A stretch of DNA of 64,000 bases from an uncultured Flaviramulus sp. (GCA_947501105.1 CANMUP010000003.1:124001-188000), one strand, 5' to 3'. Counted from the stretch's first letter, positions 27,901 to 35,927 are shown. Program-made: numbers and translations. Notes: a model not told the origin generated them from the letters alone.

Positions 27901-28436
27901 TGCGATGTTCTAAAACCATCAAAAAAATGAACAAAAGGAATTTTTGAGTGTAAAGATGCAGCTTGAGCAATTAGCGCAAAATCTTGTGCCTCTTGTACTG
28001 ATGCGCTACCCAATAAGGCATATCCAGATTGTCTAACAGCCATAATATCGCTATGGTCTCCAAAAACAGAAAGCGCATGAGTAGCAATACTTCTGGTGGC
28101 TACATGAATAACATTTGGTGTTAATTCACCAGCAATTTTATACATATTTGGAAGCATTAATAACAAGCCTTGTGATGCTGTAAATGTTGATGATAAAGAG
28201 CCTGTTTGTATGGCGCCATGCATAGCCCCTGCAACACCGGCTTCACTTTGCATTTGGAAAACTGAAGGCGTGTTTTTAAAGATGTTTTCTTTGTTTTCTG
28301 CGTTCCATTGTTCAACCAGCTCACTCATTTCTGATGCTGGAGTAATGGGGTAAATAGGAAATACCTCATTAGTTTTGTATGCTATGTGAGCCACGGCTTG
28401 GTTAGCATTTACTATGTGATATTTTGAAGTTTTCAT
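24951..28436 (-). CDS. nifJ: Pyruvate:ferredoxin (flavodoxin) oxidoreductase, single-chain
   Basis: 1161 residues, the full length of the homodimeric single-chain enzyme, which oxidises pyruvate with CoA to acetyl-CoA and CO2 while reducing ferredoxin or flavodoxin. Domains in order: pyrimidine-binding TPP half (VFPIYPITPASEMSELVEQW), transketolase C-like, gamma domain, a ferredoxin-like region with two 4Fe-4S motifs (CTQCGACSMACP near 658; CNSCNNCIDACP near 718), and the TPP-binding C-terminal domain (GGDGWAYDIGFGGLDHVL, DNEVYDNTGGQASKATP). It lies downstream of an OsmC gene, separated by a terminator hairpin. The enzyme is oxygen-sensitive in many organisms. Confidence 0.95.
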   Translation of the reverse strand: MKTSKYHIVNANQAVAHIAYKTNEVFPIYPITPASEMSELVEQWNAENKENIFKNTPSVFQMQSEAGVAGAMHGAIQTGSLSSTFTASQGLLLMLPNMYKIAGELTPNVIHVATRSIATHALSVFGDHSDIMAVRQSGYALLGSASVQEAQDFALIAQAASLHSKIPFVHFFDGFRTSHEINKIESLSDDTIKEMIDYNHVENHINNALNPNSPVIRGTSQGADVFFQSREAINPFYNACPEIVQKKMNQFAEFTGRQYKLFDYVGHDEAEHIIISMASSTETIEKTIIHLNNNGEKYGLIKVRLFRPFSTKHLISSLPKSVKSIAVLDKTKEPGASGEPLYLDVLQSITEAFQNSKIKSLPKIIGGRYGLSSKEFTPNMVHAILKNLKEIQPKNNFSIGINDDVTHLSLDYSENISIKESTSQEVIFYQEKNTKTSNSFTNTLKHIGNDNNFVQGYILCDYKKSNALNTAHLRISNIPIKAPYLIDKADFIGCQNAHFAINDNTLNNLKPEGTLLVNTSLTSKAFWQSLSANNQYQITEKNINLLIVNINELIENNILKHKSISELHACFLALNEDKNFNELNEYIYKVDTFFKYNEEVIEIHEDTEFSKTLLGSLLNNKVNDIPVSLLPADGTYQTGTSKYNPIQLGNGLPEWDTDSCTQCGACSMACPQAAIRIKVFSDSYLDEAPSELKIVKSIESDWEVDLLNYTIQINPEQCNSCNNCIDACPVKALTMVNKEEIIKTEKHNWNYFKNIPELNRNKIDSSKLSQQQLQEPLFKYSSGVEGCGEAPYLKLMSQLFGDRLLVANATGASSIFGGALPTTPWSKNDKGQGPAWSNSLFEDNAEFGLGYRLSIDNKEQQAKTLIKSLMPRLDFDLAVDILNSNQDTEIEINNQRERVEKLKASLKNINTPDAKLLIDISDNLIKKSVWIVGGDGWAYDIGFGGLDHVLASGKNVNILVLDNEVYDNTGGQASKATPFGAQAKFAFNGKQKQKKDLGFLAMNYNDVYVASVAIGANQEQTLKAFNEAESFDGPSIIMAYSHSDSHGIDMKYPSKYHRAAIDSGQWLLYRNDPRLIEKEVNSFQLDSEIPSIKIEDYLKMEKRFSKLFEKSKEEFKHLMQQIQKQVDNRYNTYMSLASSVKVNRTKLPQSRKNLNTLKQEL

Positions 28437-28468
28437 TTGTTGGTATTGAAAATTTAATTTAGTGGGAT

Positions 28469-28512
28469 AAAAAAATGGCTACTTCTGCAATAGTTTGAGT
28501 AGCCATTTTTTT
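28469..28512 (-). terminator. Terminator hairpin between osmC-like gene and nifJ
   Basis: A 15-bp stem (AAAAAAATGGCTACT / AGTAGCCATTTTTTT) with a 14-nt loop lies just after the OsmC stop and 33 bp before the nifJ start. Either nifJ has its own unseen promoter or it is expressed by readthrough. Confidence 0.75.
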
Positions 28513-28520
28513 GATGTTAA

Positions 28521-29075
28521 CTACTGCTTTACAATCTCTATTGAAACAGGAGTAGGGTTTGTAATCATGTCGAATACAGGAGAAAACTTTGCTAAATTTT
28601 CAAGTTGTTCTGCAGAAGCATCAGATTTTACATTTAATTTGAATTTGATACCATCAAATCCCATACGAACTTCAGGATCTAATCCTAAGAATCCGTGTAA
28701 ATCACATCCACCTTCTAAAGAAGAAGAAGCGCTCTCAATATCAATTCCGTTAGCTGCTGCATGGTAAGTCATGGCTGCGGTTAAACAAGAACCTAAAGCA
28801 TGTAACACAACTTCTGGTGGTGTTGGAGCTAAATCGTTTCCTAATAATACATTTGGGTGGTCACATTCCATTGTGAATGTTTCTTCACGTGATGTGTCTT
28901 CTGCACCAACTCCATAAAAACTTTTAATGCTAGACACACAATGCCCACCATTAATCCAGTTGTTTTTAGATCTGAATTTGAATTTTGCTAATTCAGGGTT
29001 TTGTTGAACTGCTCCAATAGTTTCTACTAATTGGTCTACGTTTACTCCGTTTTTTACATTTGCTGTTGTAATCAT
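28521..29075 (-). CDS. OsmC-family peroxidase-like protein
   Basis: 184 residues. The family's redox Cys pair is visible: one in FTMECDHPNVLLG and the other in LHALGSCLTAAMTYHAA. The usual Arg/Glu features lie between. OsmC/Ohr proteins reduce organic hydroperoxides using thiols. The N-terminal extension (about 45 residues, VNVDQLVETIGAVQQNPELA) is typical of the longer subfamily. The gene has a strong sigma-54 promoter match 48-63 bp upstream of the ATG, the clearest regulatory site in the window. Confidence 0.92.
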   Translation of the reverse strand: MITTANVKNGVNVDQLVETIGAVQQNPELAKFKFRSKNNWINGGHCVSSIKSFYGVGAEDTSREETFTMECDHPNVLLGNDLAPTPPEVVLHALGSCLTAAMTYHAAANGIDIESASSSLEGGCDLHGFLGLDPEVRMGFDGIKFKLNVKSDASAEQLENLAKFSPVFDMITNPTPVSIEIVKQ

Positions 29076-29122
29076 TTTTTCTAATTTTTAAATTGTTAAA
29101 CATTATTGTTTGGTTGGTATAA

Positions 29123-29138
29123 TGCATTTGGCATGCCA
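29123..29138 (-). promoter_or_regulatory. Sigma-54 (-24/-12) promoter of the osmC-like gene
   Basis: On the minus strand TGGCATGCCAAATGCA fits TGGCACG-N4-TTGCA at 10 of 12 defined positions, with the invariant GG and GC at the correct spacing. Predicted transcription starts near 29112, about 37 nt before the ATG. The CCAA spacer also makes part of a 14-bp palindrome (29127-29140), but only the minus-strand reading has the -12 GC. Confidence 0.8.
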
Positions 29139-29194
29139 AACACATTAAATTATTGATAATCAATGAGTTATGTTGATTTTTATGATTTTAATTT

Positions 29195-29229
29195 GTTATG
29201 ATAACTCGTTAAATAACGATATGTCGTTA
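29195..29229. promoter_or_regulatory. Cluster of palindromes, candidate enhancer sites
   Basis: GTTAT-G-ATAAC (29195-29205) is followed by three TCGTTA half-sites in alternating orientation at 29206-29211, 29214-29219 and 29224-29229. They lie about 83-117 bp upstream of the predicted sigma-54 start site, the usual position for enhancer-binding proteins. Confidence 0.6.
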
Positions 29230-29284
29230 ATGGAATTATGAAATATCGTGAGTATGATCTAAATGGATTCGCTTTTCAAGTTTT

Positions 29285-29839
29285 TTAAATAGGCTTGAAG
29301 TTTTCATTATATTTTAAAGTTGTTTTTTTATTCCCTTTGCCAACTTGAATCTTATAATATTGTTTTTCAATTCCATTTCTATAGCTATAAGTTAAATGGT
29401 AAGAGTTTTTAAGAAATGAGTATTTAGGATGAGTTTTAGATATCTTCATCCGTAATTCAAATGGAATTTTTATGTTTTTATAAGTTTCGTTTGTAGACAA
29501 GATGTTGCCATTGCTGTCATAATCAGCAACTATATTTACCTGTTTGTTTTTAAATACAATACAATAAGTTGCTTTTTCTGAGTCATCAAAAACAGAAGTG
29601 TCTTTTAAAATATAATTGGCTAACTTTTCTCTCCATTGTTTAACAATACTTGAAAATTGAGTTGTTGCGTTTTCTTTTAAATAAATGGAGTTTGGTTTTG
29701 CTAAACCAGCTTTGTAACTGTTTGTTGTTAAGCTTTCAGTTTCCGTTATATTTGAAACTAGAAGAGCAAGGTCATTTTGCTGTGCAATTAACTTATTTAA
29801 AGCAAATACACATACTATAGATAAAATTATAGTTCTCAT
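29285..29839 (-). CDS. Secreted protein of unknown function, PepSY-like C-terminus
   Basis: 184 residues with a signal peptide (IILSIVCVFALNKLIAQ). The C-terminal half (VNIVADYDSNGNILSTNETYKN, KNSYHLTYSYRNGIEKQYYKIQVGKG) has the alternating helix/strand look of PepSY-like domains seen in many Bacteroidota secreted proteins. I cannot assign a function. It has its own -7 element. Confidence 0.75.
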   Translation of the reverse strand: MRTIILSIVCVFALNKLIAQQNDLALLVSNITETESLTTNSYKAGLAKPNSIYLKENATTQFSSIVKQWREKLANYILKDTSVFDDSEKATYCIVFKNKQVNIVADYDSNGNILSTNETYKNIKIPFELRMKISKTHPKYSFLKNSYHLTYSYRNGIEKQYYKIQVGKGNKKTTLKYNENFKPI

Positions 29840-29867
29840 AATATATTGTGTTTTTATTATTATGAAT

Positions 29868-29875
29868 CAAAAGTA
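29868..29875 (-). promoter_or_regulatory. -7 element of the PepSY-like gene
   Basis: TACTTTTG on the minus strand, 28 bp before the ATG; no -33 TTG at the usual distance. Confidence 0.4.
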
Positions 29876-29965
29876 TTGCGCATTTAGAATATAAAATTAC
29901 CTCTAAAGTTCAATTTTATTGCTAAAAAGGTCAAAGTGTTAAAAAGAGAATTAAAACACTGAAAA

Positions 29966-30835
29966 TTATGTGTTTAAGTGTAGTTTCCGGTATTGACTAG
30001 GTGGATATTTGTGCATTTCTTTAAAACTACGATTAAAATGTGATGTGTTTTTAAAACCACTTTCAAAACAGATGTCGTTGATATTTAATTCCGGGTCTTC
30101 AAGCAAGGTTTTTGCATACTCTAACCGTTTCTTGTTTAACCACTTTCTTGGTGTTTCTTTAAAATGATTTTGAAAGTCTCGTTTAAAAGTTGAGAGACTC
30201 TTGCCATATAATCGTGCATATTCCTCTAGGTTTAAGTCGCAATGAAAATTTTTCATCATGACATCATTTAGCGACGTTTTTTGTGTGTGAATAAGCGATT
30301 TAAAAAAACTAACTAACTCACTGTTTTCGGGATTTAAAGTAATATTAAATAGGAGTTCATTAAATTTTATTTCAACTAAATCTTTGGGAATGTTATTACC
30401 TTGATTTAAATAATTAAAAACGGATAAGAATAGTGAATTTAAAGATTCTCCAACATGTATTTCAAAAATTTGACCACTAGTTATTTCTGATTTTTTTGAG
30501 CGTAAAAGCTCTTTATGTTTTTTTACAAAGCGACTAATAAAATCGTCTGTAATAAAAAATAGCATGACACAGTAATCTACTTCAAAATACTGCTTTGTAT
30601 TATAGACACCTTTATTTATAAACAATGCTTCGCCTTTTTTAATGGTATACGTCTTATTTAATGATGTCCAATCTTTTTGCCCGCTAATTACATAAGTTAT
30701 AAAAGGAGTGTCTGTCCACAATTTAAAATTTTCAACTTCAAGAGGACATTTATATTCTACCAACAAAAAATTATTACCAACAAGTTTGTTATAGCGAGGG
30801 TGTTTGAGAAAATGTTTATAAATGTCTATTGCCAT
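29966..30835 (-). CDS. AraC-family transcriptional regulator
   Basis: About 289 residues. An N-terminal cupin-like sensing half (YVISGQKDWTSLNKTYTIKKGEALFINKG) precedes the AraC DNA-binding domain (LNLEEYARLYGKSLSTFKRDFQNHF...NINDICFESGFKNTSHFNRSFKEMHKYPPSQYR). It is cytosolic. The Met at 30835 is 10 bp past the sigma-54 activator stop and is preferred to the track start (30862), which overlaps that gene. Being in the same unit as the activator, it may control the same stress or fermentation genes. Confidence 0.9.
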   Translation of the reverse strand: MAIDIYKHFLKHPRYNKLVGNNFLLVEYKCPLEVENFKLWTDTPFITYVISGQKDWTSLNKTYTIKKGEALFINKGVYNTKQYFEVDYCVMLFFITDDFISRFVKKHKELLRSKKSEITSGQIFEIHVGESLNSLFLSVFNYLNQGNNIPKDLVEIKFNELLFNITLNPENSELVSFFKSLIHTQKTSLNDVMMKNFHCDLNLEEYARLYGKSLSTFKRDFQNHFKETPRKWLNKKRLEYAKTLLEDPELNINDICFESGFKNTSHFNRSFKEMHKYPPSQYRKLHLNT

Positions 30836-30845
30836 TGGTTTAATG

Positions 30846-32678
30846 TTAAATAGGACGTTCAATACCCAAAGCTTTAATCTTTGATGCTAGTGTAGTAGGA
30901 GGGAGTTGCAATAACTTTGCAGCTCCATTTTCTCCCGAAATCTTCCAGCGTGTTTGTCGTAAAGCTTTTAATATATTTTCTTTTTCTAGAAAAATAAGTT
31001 CATTTGAAGTTAATATCTTTTCTTGAGGAGCTTCTTTTTGAATTTCAATAGAATCAGAATTATTAGGAATAATTGATTGCCAATTAATGGTTCCGTTTTG
31101 TGAAACTATTACTGCACGTTCTACCAAATTTTGAAGTTCTCTAACATTCCCAGGCCAATGATATGACAATAACAATGCTTTATCGTTATCAGTTAAATTT
31201 ATTATTGGTTTATTAAGTTTTTTTGAGAATTGGCTAACCATTTGCTCAGCAATCAAGCAAATATCATTTCCTCTTTTTTTAAGTGCTGGTACTTCAATAG
31301 GAAAAACATTTAATCTATAGTATAAATCTTCTCTAAATTTTCCTTCCTTAGAAAAATCAAAAAGATTTCTGTGAGTTGCTGCAATTATTCTGACATCGAC
31401 CTTAACGGTTTCAGAGCTTCCAACAGGATCAAACTCTCCTTCTTGAATAATACGTAATAGTTTTGGTTGTAATTCAAGTGGCATTTCACCAATTTCATCT
31501 AAAAAAATAGTGCCCTTATCTGCTAATAAAAAACGTCCTTTCCTGTCTACAGTAGCTCCCGTAAACGCTCCTTTTTTATGACCAAACAATTCGCTTTCAA
31601 TAAGATTTGCAGGAATAGCACCGCAGTTAATTCTTATTAAAGGTTTATCATTACGATTACTTTCTTTGTGAATAGCCCTTGCTACTAATTCTTTTCCCGT
31701 TCCTGTTTCACCATTTATAAGTACAGTAGCATCGGTATGAGCAACTTGTTTGATAAGACTCAACACTTTTTTCATACTCTTATCTTCAACCATGATACCA
31801 TAACTACTGGTAAGCTCTTGTATTTCTTTTTCTAAATATTGTGTTTGTTTTGTGAGTAAATTAATTTTATCCTCTGCAATAAGTCGTTCTTCAATGTTTC
31901 TTAAAATAAGTGTGTAAAATGTGTCTTTTCCATTTCCATATTTACTAATAGTTCCTTCATTTAAAATTTCATTATCATTTGATCCTATAACTTTTACAAT
32001 GTTAGGTAAGTACTTATTAATTGATTTTTTATCGTCTTCATCTTTTACAATACTTTCAATTAAATCAGCACTTTGGTCATCAAAGAAAAACAGAACATTA
32101 CGTTGTAAAACATCATCATTACCTAATAATTTATTAGCTGATGGGTTTGTTAGTATAATTCTAAAATCATTATTAAACATAATTATGGCATCCATAGCTC
32201 CATTAATTAAGCCACTCATTTTACTATTTGTAGTTTCAATTTCAAGCTTAGAAGACGCTAAACGTTCTTGGATGGTATCTAACTCTCTATGACGCTTAAT
32301 CATAACCGCTAAAATACCTTGAGCAAAACCGCTATCAGATTTCATTACATCTAAAAAGTGCTGACGTTCTATTTTTAAAACCTTAGTTTTTTCTAAAGCG
32401 CTAATAGATGCAGAGCGTGTTTCGTTATCAATTAAAGCATACTCTCCAAAACATTCACCTTTTGATAGAGTGCCATAAATATGATTTTTTTCATATACTT
32501 TTACTGAGCCATTAATTATAGCATACATGGAATTTCCAACAGTGTCTTTTTCAAAAATGGTTTCATTCTTTATATATCCTTCTTCTTTTACATTTTCACT
32601 TAAATGCTTAAGAGATTTTTTTGAAACTTCAGAAAAAAATGGGATTTCAGATAAAAATTCAATAAGGTTTTCAGGCAC
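30846..32678 (-). CDS. Sigma-54-dependent activator with CNB and PAS domains
   Basis: 610 residues. Residues ~8-125 form a cyclic-nucleotide-binding domain (IPFFSEVSKKSLKHL, GECFGEYALIDNETRSASISA). A PAS domain follows (~155-270, GAMDAIIMFNNDFRIILTNPSANKLL), then the AAA+ sigma-54-interaction domain: Walker A GETGTGKE near 323, the sigma-54 contact loop GAFTGA near 368, and GTIFLDEIGEMPLELQ. A Fis-type HTH closes the protein (ENGAAKLLQLPPTTLASKIKALG). It lacks a response-regulator domain, so activity is probably set by nucleotide or PAS-ligand binding. The candidate target is the sigma-54 promoter 1.7 kb away. It is divergent from a cyclase gene. Confidence 0.94.
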   Translation of the reverse strand: MPENLIEFLSEIPFFSEVSKKSLKHLSENVKEEGYIKNETIFEKDTVGNSMYAIINGSVKVYEKNHIYGTLSKGECFGEYALIDNETRSASISALEKTKVLKIERQHFLDVMKSDSGFAQGILAVMIKRHRELDTIQERLASSKLEIETTNSKMSGLINGAMDAIIMFNNDFRIILTNPSANKLLGNDDVLQRNVLFFFDDQSADLIESIVKDEDDKKSINKYLPNIVKVIGSNDNEILNEGTISKYGNGKDTFYTLILRNIEERLIAEDKINLLTKQTQYLEKEIQELTSSYGIMVEDKSMKKVLSLIKQVAHTDATVLINGETGTGKELVARAIHKESNRNDKPLIRINCGAIPANLIESELFGHKKGAFTGATVDRKGRFLLADKGTIFLDEIGEMPLELQPKLLRIIQEGEFDPVGSSETVKVDVRIIAATHRNLFDFSKEGKFREDLYYRLNVFPIEVPALKKRGNDICLIAEQMVSQFSKKLNKPIINLTDNDKALLLSYHWPGNVRELQNLVERAVIVSQNGTINWQSIIPNNSDSIEIQKEAPQEKILTSNELIFLEKENILKALRQTRWKISGENGAAKLLQLPPTTLASKIKALGIERPI

Positions 32679-32813
32679 TTTTTTTGTATAAGGTTAAATA
32701 GTATTAGCTAAATATATTAATTATTTACTATAGTTTTATAACTTCAAATTTTTAGAGAATTATGTTTTAAAGATAATTAACTAATTTAGAGACTCCTAAC
32801 ACTAAACAACCAA

Positions 32814-34883
32814 ATGTCAAAAAAAAGGTTACTTGCAGCCATCATGTTTACTGATATTGAAGGCTATACTTCATTAATGCAGCATGATGAAAAAGAAGCA
32901 GTATTGATAAGAGAGCGTCACCGAAGCGCTTTCGAAATGACTACCGAGGCATTTAACGGAGAAATTATTCAATATTTTGGAGATGGTACATTAAGTATTT
33001 TTAAGAGTACAGTTGAAGCGGTTGATTGTGCTATTGAATTACAGAAAGCTTTTTTAGAAGACCCTAAAATACCGGTGCGCATTGGTATTCATGTTGGCGA
33101 TATTATTCAAACTAAGGACGATATTATTGGAGATGCCGTAAATGTAGCTTCAAGAATTGAATCTTGCGCAGTTTCTGGAAGCATATTAATTTCTGATAAA
33201 GTACATGATCAAATTAGGAGTCATAAACACATTAAAGCACAATTTTTAGATGCTTATGAGTTTAAAAATGTTGACGAAGCGATGCCTTTATTTGCCATTT
33301 CTAATGATGGATTAGTAGTGCCGAAACGAGAAGATATTAAAGGTAAATTAAAGGAAAAGAAAGCTGTATCGACTAAATCGTTTTTAAAAAAGAAAAGTAG
33401 TTTATTGTGGTTAGCATTGTTAATAGCTCTTGTTGTTTTTATCCTTAATATTAAATCGATAACTGTTACAACCAATAGCTCTGATAAGGACTTATCAATT
33501 GCCGTTTTACCGTTCGATAATTTAAGCACAGACAAAGACGCCGAATTTTTTAGAGACGGGATTACCGAGGATATTTTAACACAATTATCAAAATTGAAAG
33601 ATTTGCATGTTATATCCAGGACTTCGGTTATGCAATATAAAGGGACAAAAAAAACAATACCTGAAATAGCCAAAGAGTTAGGAGTATCTTATATTTTAGA
33701 AGGAAGTATTAGAAAATATGGCACAGATATTAGAATTTCTGCGCAGTTAATTGATGCTTCTTCTGATGAGCATATTTGGGCTGAGAATTATGATAAAACA
33801 TTGAGTAATATTTTTAGTATTCAAACAGAAGTTTCAAAAGAAATAGTTGATGCCTTACAAATAAATTTATCATTTGATGAACAACAAGGATTAGCCAGAA
33901 TTCCTACTCAAAATATAGAAGCGTACAAATTATTTTTAGAAGGAAGAAAAGAGGCCGATAGACGAAGTAAAGAAAGTATTGCAAAAAGCATCACGTTGTA
34001 TAGGGAAGCCATTGCTTTAGATCCTAATTATGCCGAAGCTTATGCCGAAATTGCGAATTCTATTTATTTAGAAACCTACTACTCCAGAAGAGACCCTAAT
34101 GAAGCATCAGAACTTGCAAATGAATATTTGGATAAGGCCGAAAAAATAAACGATAAAGTTTCTAGAATTTATTCTGTAAAGGGCCTTATTCTTAATATTG
34201 AAGGCAAAAGAGAAGAAGCGGTAGAAGCTTTTGAGAAAGCTATTAAGTTATCTCCTAATGATGTTACTGCAAGGCATCAGTATTCCACTTTCTTTTATTA
34301 TACAAGAAAATATGAAGAACAGTTAAAACATGCTAAAATTGCTTATACTTTAGATCCTTTGTCATTTGCAACAGCAAATAGTTATGCAACAGCTTTAGCC
34401 TTTAATCATAAATATGAAGAATCAGAGCAAGTAATGAAAAGGGTAGTAGAGCTAGGGGATGATAATAATGCTTTTGTTATTAACAGATCTTATTTTAGAT
34501 TGTATTTAGATCAAAGAAAATATAAACAAGCTATAAAACCATTAAAAGAATTAGTAAAAAAAGAACCCGTGTTTAACCGTTTTTTAGGCTTTTGTTATGC
34601 GAAAACGGGAGATACAATTAGTGCTTACAAAACCATTGACGCCATAAGAAATCATAATAGAAAAAACGAAATTAGCCAGCAATTGGCTGTAGTTTATGCA
34701 GGCTTAAAAAAACGAGATAGTGTACTTTATTATTTAGATACCATACGAAACAAACAAACTAAAACCATAAGACGAGAAGTTCCAGAATTTTTCGATTTCT
34801 TGATAGGAGACCCAGACTTTACAAACATTCTTAAGTCACACAGTATTGAATACAACTACAAAGACCTAAAAGACAAAGGATAA
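32814..34883 (+). CDS. Class III cyclase fused to TolB-like domain and TPR repeats
   Basis: 689 residues. Cyclase domain at 1-165: metal Asp in MFTDIEGYTSLM, second in YFGDGTLSIF, and GDAVNVASRIES with the transition-state Asn and Arg. One membrane helix follows (about 195-213, LLWLALLIALVVFIL), then a periplasmic TolB/FlgO-like domain (about 222-345, IAVLPFDNLSTDKDAEFFRDGITEDIL). About six TPRs fill 365-640. This architecture is known for bacterial signalling cyclases; the cyclase faces the cytosol. It is divergent from the CNB-sigma-54 activator, which suggests that its product is the activator's ligand. Confidence 0.92.
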   Translation: MSKKRLLAAIMFTDIEGYTSLMQHDEKEAVLIRERHRSAFEMTTEAFNGEIIQYFGDGTLSIFKSTVEAVDCAIELQKAFLEDPKIPVRIGIHVGDIIQTKDDIIGDAVNVASRIESCAVSGSILISDKVHDQIRSHKHIKAQFLDAYEFKNVDEAMPLFAISNDGLVVPKREDIKGKLKEKKAVSTKSFLKKKSSLLWLALLIALVVFILNIKSITVTTNSSDKDLSIAVLPFDNLSTDKDAEFFRDGITEDILTQLSKLKDLHVISRTSVMQYKGTKKTIPEIAKELGVSYILEGSIRKYGTDIRISAQLIDASSDEHIWAENYDKTLSNIFSIQTEVSKEIVDALQINLSFDEQQGLARIPTQNIEAYKLFLEGRKEADRRSKESIAKSITLYREAIALDPNYAEAYAEIANSIYLETYYSRRDPNEASELANEYLDKAEKINDKVSRIYSVKGLILNIEGKREEAVEAFEKAIKLSPNDVTARHQYSTFFYYTRKYEEQLKHAKIAYTLDPLSFATANSYATALAFNHKYEESEQVMKRVVELGDDNNAFVINRSYFRLYLDQRKYKQAIKPLKELVKKEPVFNRFLGFCYAKTGDTISAYKTIDAIRNHNRKNEISQQLAVVYAGLKKRDSVLYYLDTIRNKQTKTIRREVPEFFDFLIGDPDFTNILKSHSIEYNYKDLKDKG

Positions 34884-34994
34884 TTTTTGACACCCATTAT
34901 TAAGCGTTTATTTATAAAAAAAGCAATAATTCGTATTTATTGTAACATTTTTTTTATTTGAGCGTCAAATAAGTACAATCAAAAAATAATCATC

Positions 34995-35333
34995 ATGCGT
35001 CAAGACAATCAACTTTTAGTTATTACCCACTTAAGCCAATTAATTACTCTTATTACAGGTTTTGGTAGTTTAATATTACCATTAGTATTTTGGCTTACAC
35101 AAAAAGAAAAAGTGTATCAAATGGATACACATGGCAAAAACATTATAAACTTTCAATTAAGTTTAATCGTATATGCAATAATATGCGTGCCTTTAATTTT
35201 ATTATTTGGCTTAGGCTTATTAGGTTTTATAATTTTAGGAATTATATCTGTAGTTTTCCCAATTATCAATGCTATAAAAGCAAGTAATGGAGAAACACCA
35301 AAATATCCTTTATCTCTTAATTTTATTAGTTAG
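34995..35333 (+). CDS. DUF4870 membrane protein
   Basis: 112 residues, three or four helices. LLVITHLSQLITLITGFGSLILPLVFWL, MDTHGKNIINFQLSL and the C-terminal INAIKASNGETPKYPLSL match DUF4870 (Tic20-like). Function is unknown. It stands alone and is followed by a terminator. Confidence 0.9.
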   Translation: MRQDNQLLVITHLSQLITLITGFGSLILPLVFWLTQKEKVYQMDTHGKNIINFQLSLIVYAIICVPLILLFGLGLLGFIILGIISVVFPIINAIKASNGETPKYPLSLNFIS

Positions 35334-35354
35334 TTTAGTTAGTACGAGATAAGT

Positions 35355-35386
35355 AAAACGTTCACTTTTTAAGTGGGCGTTTTTTG
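35355..35386 (+). terminator. Terminator of the DUF4870 gene
   Basis: A 13-bp stem (AAAACGTTCACTT / AAGTGGGCGTTTT, two G-T pairs) with a TTT loop and a T run. Confidence 0.75.
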
Positions 35387-35399
35387 TTTAAAATTTGGG

Positions 35400-35533
35400 C
35401 GTTACCCTATCGGGTCAGGCTTGTAGTTTATCTTGAGCGAAGTCGAAAGGTTTCAAGTCCTCGCGATCTCATCCCGATAAAAATCGGGATCGCTGTGGGC
35501 TTTCCACTGCAATCCTTAACGCGGAAATCACGT
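35400..35533. repeat. Composite of dispersed intergenic repeats
   Basis: Contains a TTGAGCGAAGTCGAAAGG word, the hairpin ATCCCGAT-AAAA-ATCGGGAT (35471-35490) and GGGCTTTCCACTGCAATCC. Similar words occur at 42722-42779 and 42840-42866. It looks like several non-coding repeat families piled up together. No gene was seen here. Confidence 0.55.
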
Positions 35534-35546
35534 TTTATTTAAAGAT

Positions 35547-35831
35547 TTAGTCATAATTAATACGCTCGCGTATACCACCACTAGCACGATGGATAATCAC
35601 ATCTGCATTACGGCGTTTAGCAATGGTTTTGGCTTTTTTTATAGCAGTACTTTGTTTCCTATGTTTAGAAGTAATACGCTTATTACCCTCTCGTCGCACA
35701 GCCCAACCCTCTTCGTAAGGCACAACATGCTGATGCCACGTTCTAGTTTTCTTGTTTGCGCTTTTAAAATAAGCATCAATAAGTTCTTTTAAAACTTGAA
35801 TCCAAGATGTTGGTTTACTATTTTTTGACAT
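35547..35831 (-). CDS. DUF2188-domain protein
   Basis: 94 residues. The C-terminal ~60 residues (WHQHVVPYEEGWAVRREGN, STAIKKAKTIAKRRNADVIIHRASGGIRER) are a DUF2188 domain: a small alpha/beta unit with a regularly spaced basic helix. The N-terminal ~30 residues are family-variable. Function is unknown. Confidence 0.85.
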   Translation of the reverse strand: MSKNSKPTSWIQVLKELIDAYFKSANKKTRTWHQHVVPYEEGWAVRREGNKRITSKHRKQSTAIKKAKTIAKRRNADVIIHRASGGIRERINYD

Positions 35832-35927
35832 AGAATATTAATTGTAAATCTAAGATACTATTATTTACTAAAAACGAAATAAAAAAAAAGCTATCGTCTT
35901 AATGGATAGAGTTCAGTAGGCACTTGC

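Noticed and set aside
29127-29140. TTTGGCATGCCAAA as a simple repressor operator
   Set aside because: The minus-strand reading gives a properly spaced sigma-54 -24/-12 promoter, which explains most of the palindrome.
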